A DNA stretch of 64,000 nt, from positions 1 to 64,000 of the forward strand of contig NZ_SMGI01000005.1 of assembly GCF_004346845.1 (NCBI RefSeq), in the 5' to 3' direction. Source of the DNA: Winogradskyella wandonensis (GTDB lineage Bacteria > Bacteroidota > Bacteroidia > Flavobacteriales > Flavobacteriaceae). The notes beneath the pieces are model-generated. The model ran no database searches. It was not told the origin of the DNA and saw only the letters and a list, made by a program, of their open reading frames with translations. The position numbers were made by a program, and so were the translations under genes. Positions 60,986-64,000 of the stretch are shown here, in pieces. Positions within the stretch are counted from its first letter, which is position 1. The number at the start of each line of letters is the position of its first letter.

Positions 60986-62971
60986 TTGAAAATTCTAGAC
61001 AGGTATATACTAAAAACCTTCTTACGAACATTTGTGAGCATATTTATCATATTTATGTTCATTTTTGTTTTACAAGGCCTGTGGCTATACATAACAGAGC
61101 TTGCTGGTAAAGACTTAGACGTTGTTACCACTTTGAAGTTTATTTTTTACTATTCACCAAAACTTATTCCTTTAGTTGTTCCTTTAACAGTATTGCTAGC
61201 ATCTATTATGGTTTTTGGAAATTTTGCCGAAAACTATGAGTTTGCTGCCATGAAATCTACAGGAATTTCGCTTCAGCGCGCTATGCGAAGTTTGTCTTTG
61301 TTTATTGTAGGTTTAGGAATTGCTTGTTTTTTCTTTGCTAATAATGTAATTCCTTGGGGAGAATATAATTTCTATAATTTAAGACGAAATATTGCAAAGG
61401 TAAAGCCAGCGCTAGCCATCGCAGAAGGACAGTTTAATGAAATTGGTAATATTAATATACGAGTAGAAAACAAGAGTGGCGACCGTGGACAATATTTAGA
61501 CAAGGTTATAATTCATCAAAAAAAATCATTTAAACGCGGTAACTACACGACAATTATTGCAGAAAAAGGCGAATTAAAAAGTGCTGAAGATTCTAATATT
61601 TTAAAGTTAGAGTTAACCAATGGTAATTTCTACGATGAAATGGTCTCTAGGGATATGCGAAAGTTTAACAAACGCAAACCGCATGCACAAAGTCAATTTA
61701 AGTCCTATACCATAAATATCGATTTAGGGAATTTAGGGAAAGACGATTTAGATGAAAAAAGCACAGACGACAGATATAATATGTTACCTGTAAACGAACT
61801 AAGCTATACAATAGACTCTTTGTTTACAGAACGAAAAAAGGATTACCAGTCGCTCTCTACTAGCTTATACAATCGAAGCACCTTTGCCAGCCTAAAGACC
61901 ACAATTCCGCAGAAAAACGACAGTTTATTAAACGAGGATATTCTTAATATTTTTAATACAAAAACTAAAATCCAAATCCTTGGATTAGCTTTTAATACGG
62001 CTAGTAGCACATCCCAGATTATACAAACCAACGAAAAAACTTTCTCAGCCAGAACCTCAGAGCGCAATAAGCACATTATTGCCTTACACGAAAAATACGC
62101 TTTAGGCTTTGCTTGTGTTATCTTATTTTTTGTGGGAGCACCACTTGGCGCATTAATCCGTAAGGGTGGTATTGGATTACCAATGGTTATTGCAATTTTA
62201 TTGTTCCTTACCTACCATTTTATTGGTATATTTTTAAAGAACAATGCCAAATCAGATGCTATCAATCCAGCCATTGCCACCTGGCTGTCCACATTAATTA
62301 TGCTTCCGCTAAGTATATATCTCACACATCGTGCTACAAACGACAAAGGCTTAATTAATTTAGATATTATTACAGTTCCGCTAAAGAAATTGTTTTCAGT
62401 TAAGTCTAGTTCGGAAATAAACGATATTAAATCAGTGCAATCCTATAGCTATTATAACAAGCACAGTATAGATGACCTTGTTGCTGTTGTAAAAAATCAT
62501 AACGACTATGATTTGGATAAAAAGCCAAAGCAAATTGCACTTCAGCATTTAACAGACCGAAACGTAACTTTAAATCAATTAGAAGAAAAAGGTCTTACGG
62601 TACCCGCTAATATTAAAAAAGCAAAGTCAGAACTAAAAGACTATTTAGACTATTCTAATACAAACTTAGTAACGTTTAGCTTGGGTGCTATTTTTCTTGT
62701 TCTTCATTTTGTATTTAAAAATAATAAGCTCCCAGAACTCTCTGAAATTGTAAAAACCCTTAGCTTTATTTCCTTTGGCATTTACTTTCTTTATGTCATT
62801 GTTTCCTCTGTTTACTACTCGCGTTTTTACAAATCTATAGGTCAGGCCGAAAAGCGAATCAACCCACTACTTATTCTTTTAAGTCTTCCGTTCTACCCTA
62901 TTAAATATATCTTTTTAAAATCTAGAGTAAAAGAAGACTTCCACCTAAGTTGTCTTAACCAAATAAAATAA
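60986..62971 (+). CDS. LptF/LptG-family permease with C-terminal extension
   Basis: Inner-membrane part of the ABC exporter that pulls lipopolysaccharide out of the membrane. The start codon is TTG at 60986, giving MKILDRYILKTFLRTF as in the family. Three membrane helices are followed by a periplasmic beta-rich domain and three more helices (about 370-450, FACVILFFVGAPLGALIRKGG). Residues about 455-661 are an extension with a helical linker and two further hydrophobic segments (about 555-575 and 590-612), so it is longer than enterobacterial LptF/G. Only one such gene is seen here. Confidence 0.88.
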   Translation: MKILDRYILKTFLRTFVSIFIIFMFIFVLQGLWLYITELAGKDLDVVTTLKFIFYYSPKLIPLVVPLTVLLASIMVFGNFAENYEFAAMKSTGISLQRAMRSLSLFIVGLGIACFFFANNVIPWGEYNFYNLRRNIAKVKPALAIAEGQFNEIGNINIRVENKSGDRGQYLDKVIIHQKKSFKRGNYTTIIAEKGELKSAEDSNILKLELTNGNFYDEMVSRDMRKFNKRKPHAQSQFKSYTINIDLGNLGKDDLDEKSTDDRYNMLPVNELSYTIDSLFTERKKDYQSLSTSLYNRSTFASLKTTIPQKNDSLLNEDILNIFNTKTKIQILGLAFNTASSTSQIIQTNEKTFSARTSERNKHIIALHEKYALGFACVILFFVGAPLGALIRKGGIGLPMVIAILLFLTYHFIGIFLKNNAKSDAINPAIATWLSTLIMLPLSIYLTHRATNDKGLINLDIITVPLKKLFSVKSSSEINDIKSVQSYSYYNKHSIDDLVAVVKNHNDYDLDKKPKQIALQHLTDRNVTLNQLEEKGLTVPANIKKAKSELKDYLDYSNTNLVTFSLGAIFLVLHFVFKNNKLPELSEIVKTLSFISFGIYFLYVIVSSVYYSRFYKSIGQAEKRINPLLILLSLPFYPIKYIFLKSRVKEDFHLSCLNQIK

Positions 62972-62974
62972 GTT

Positions 62975-62982
62975 TATCTTTG
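62975..62982 (+). promoter_or_regulatory. Promoter minus-7 box for ribB
   Basis: TATCTTTG matches TAnnTTTG, with TTG at 62950-62952, 22 bp upstream. The ATG at 63003 is 20 bp downstream, giving a very short leader. Confidence 0.55.
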
Positions 62983-63002
62983 CAGTATCAAAAAATCTAA
63001 TC

Positions 63003-64000
63003 ATGATTGCAGAAACTGTGAGCCATACAATCGTTTTAAATACAATAGAAGAAGCCATTGAAGATATTCGCCAAGGTAAAGTGATTATCGTAGTAGATGA
63101 TGAAAATAGGGAAAATGAAGGTGACTTTCTTGCTGCCGCAGAAACTGTGACGCCAGAGATGATTAATTTTATGGCTACTCACGGAAGAGGTCTTATCTGC
63201 ACGCCTTTAACAGAACAACGTTGCAAAGAATTAGACCTTAATATGATGGTTCGCAACAACACTGACCCTATGGAAACTGCGTTTACCGTGTCCGTAGATT
63301 TAAGAGGACATGGTGTTACTACAGGGATTTCTGCAAGTGACCGTTCTAAAACTGTAAAAGCTCTTGTCTCAAAAGATACAAAGGCATTCGATTTAGCACG
63401 TCCTGGCCATATTTTTCCGTTAGTTGCAAAAGAAGGCGGTGTATTAAGACGCACAGGTCATACAGAAGCTGCGATAGATTTTGCGCGTCTTGCTGGTTTT
63501 GAGCCTGCTGGATGTATCGTTGAAATTATGAATGAAGACGGTACAATGGCGCGTTTGCCGCAGCTTGTAGATGTTGCTAAAAAGTTTGACTTAAAAATTG
63601 TTTCTATCGAAGACCTTGTTGCCTATCGTATGGAACATGATTCGCTAATTGAGAAAAAAGAAGATTTCGATATCGAAACACGCTTTGGACGGTATAGATT
63701 ACGTGCATACGAGCAAACGACAAATAACCAAATTCATATTGCATTAACAAAAGGAAGCTGGAACAGCGGAGACGAGGTATTGACTAGAATTAATTCGACA
63801 TTAGTTAATAACGATATTTTGGGTACGCTAACGAACAATGCCGACCAAAAGCTAGATGACATGTTTAATGTTATTAACCAATCTGGTAAAGGTGCTATTG
63901 TTTTTATAAACCAGCAAAACCAGTCTACCAATCTTCTTAATAGGTTAGCTATCTTAAAAGATACACAAAAGACTGGCGAAATCGTGAAAGCTCCAAGTAT
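63003..64000 (+). CDS. ribB: 3,4-dihydroxy-2-butanone 4-phosphate synthase with degenerate GTP cyclohydrolase II domain (partial)
   Basis: The first 205 residues are the RibB domain, which makes the four-carbon precursor of riboflavin from ribulose 5-phosphate. Motifs: VVDDENRENEGDFL (acidic metal site), ATHGRGLICTPL, TGISASDRS, RPGHIFPLVAKEGGVLRRTGHTEAA. The second part follows the GTP cyclohydrolase II layout, but where that enzyme has the zinc-binding Cys triad (SLRCDCG) this protein has TLTNNAD, and GRGIGL is replaced by QSTNLL. The RibA half is therefore probably inactive. The 3' end is cut by the window edge. Confidence 0.92.
   Translation, partial: MIAETVSHTIVLNTIEEAIEDIRQGKVIIVVDDENRENEGDFLAAAETVTPEMINFMATHGRGLICTPLTEQRCKELDLNMMVRNNTDPMETAFTVSVDLRGHGVTTGISASDRSKTVKALVSKDTKAFDLARPGHIFPLVAKEGGVLRRTGHTEAAIDFARLAGFEPAGCIVEIMNEDGTMARLPQLVDVAKKFDLKIVSIEDLVAYRMEHDSLIEKKEDFDIETRFGRYRLRAYEQTTNNQIHIALTKGSWNSGDEVLTRINSTLVNNDILGTLTNNADQKLDDMFNVINQSGKGAIVFINQQNQSTNLLNRLAILKDTQKTGEIVKAPS

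Overview
The window reads as a chromosomal segment of a marine-type Bacteroidota, most likely Flavobacteriaceae. The base composition is AT-rich. There are exported repeat proteins, one with a complete type IX secretion (T9SS) C-terminal sorting domain. Several genes carry the Bacteroidota sigma-A minus-7 box TAnnTTTG (TATCTTTG, TATTTTTG, TATGTTTG). The gene set (DUF4294, DUF4268, beta-propeller sensor kinase, LolA/LptFG/FtsK cluster, Nnr, PCC-type carboxylase) is typical of that family. No tRNA, rRNA, CRISPR array or phage was seen, and no gap exceeds 300 bp.

Layout. 1-2309 (-): N-terminal part of a large secreted repeat protein that runs off the left edge. 2565-5668 (-): hutH behind a bifunctional NAD(P)HX repair gene. 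5869-9383 (-): overlapping set of a THUMP RNA methyltransferase, a CptA-like phosphoethanolamine transferase and a small membrane-anchored GDPD/menorin-like protein, with a symmetrical divergent promoter towards a methyltransferase-ZIP transporter-DUF4268 set. 11376-14268: VOC protein, TrhA/PAQR protein, DUF4294 protein, M42 peptidase. 14311-16244: small exported hypothetical genes bounded by matching inverted repeats and a 141-bp palindromic spacer, which look like gene cassettes. 16283-22214: class V aminotransferase, Nudix, PrsW, then a three-gene biotin-dependent acyl-CoA carboxylase operon. 22270-28392: DinB-like, MFS, YciO, a lipoprotein/outer-membrane pair, UvrD/PcrA helicase. 28538-37031: propeller histidine kinase, LuxR-type regulator, three helically phased TACGTA palindromes and a giant LRR/LamG/beta-helix T9SS protein, followed by an unexplained RNA-like hairpin. 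37200-44102: DsrE, M20 amidohydrolase, FMN glutamate-synthase-like protein, a DUF7935-like protein, patatin, M1 aminopeptidase. 44236-48845: recG with a 149-residue in-frame DUF559 endonuclease insertion, miaE, short-chain fatty acid transporter. 49007-53307: a PIN/coiled-coil/two-TM protein of unknown role, TlpA-like lipoprotein, a Lys/Glu-rich coiled-coil protein and a small lipoprotein. 53466-64000: pheT, PAP2 phosphatase, tpx, dgkA, ftsK, LolA-like, LptF/G-like and a RibB-type protein whose GTP cyclohydrolase II half is degenerate.

Most genes are housekeeping or envelope functions. The points worth following are the DUF559 element inside recG, the cassette-like array at 14.3-16.2 kb, the phased TACGTA sites, the hairpin at 37.0 kb, the PIN-TM protein and the CptA/menorin-like pair. 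All functional names come from reading motifs by eye. No database search was run.
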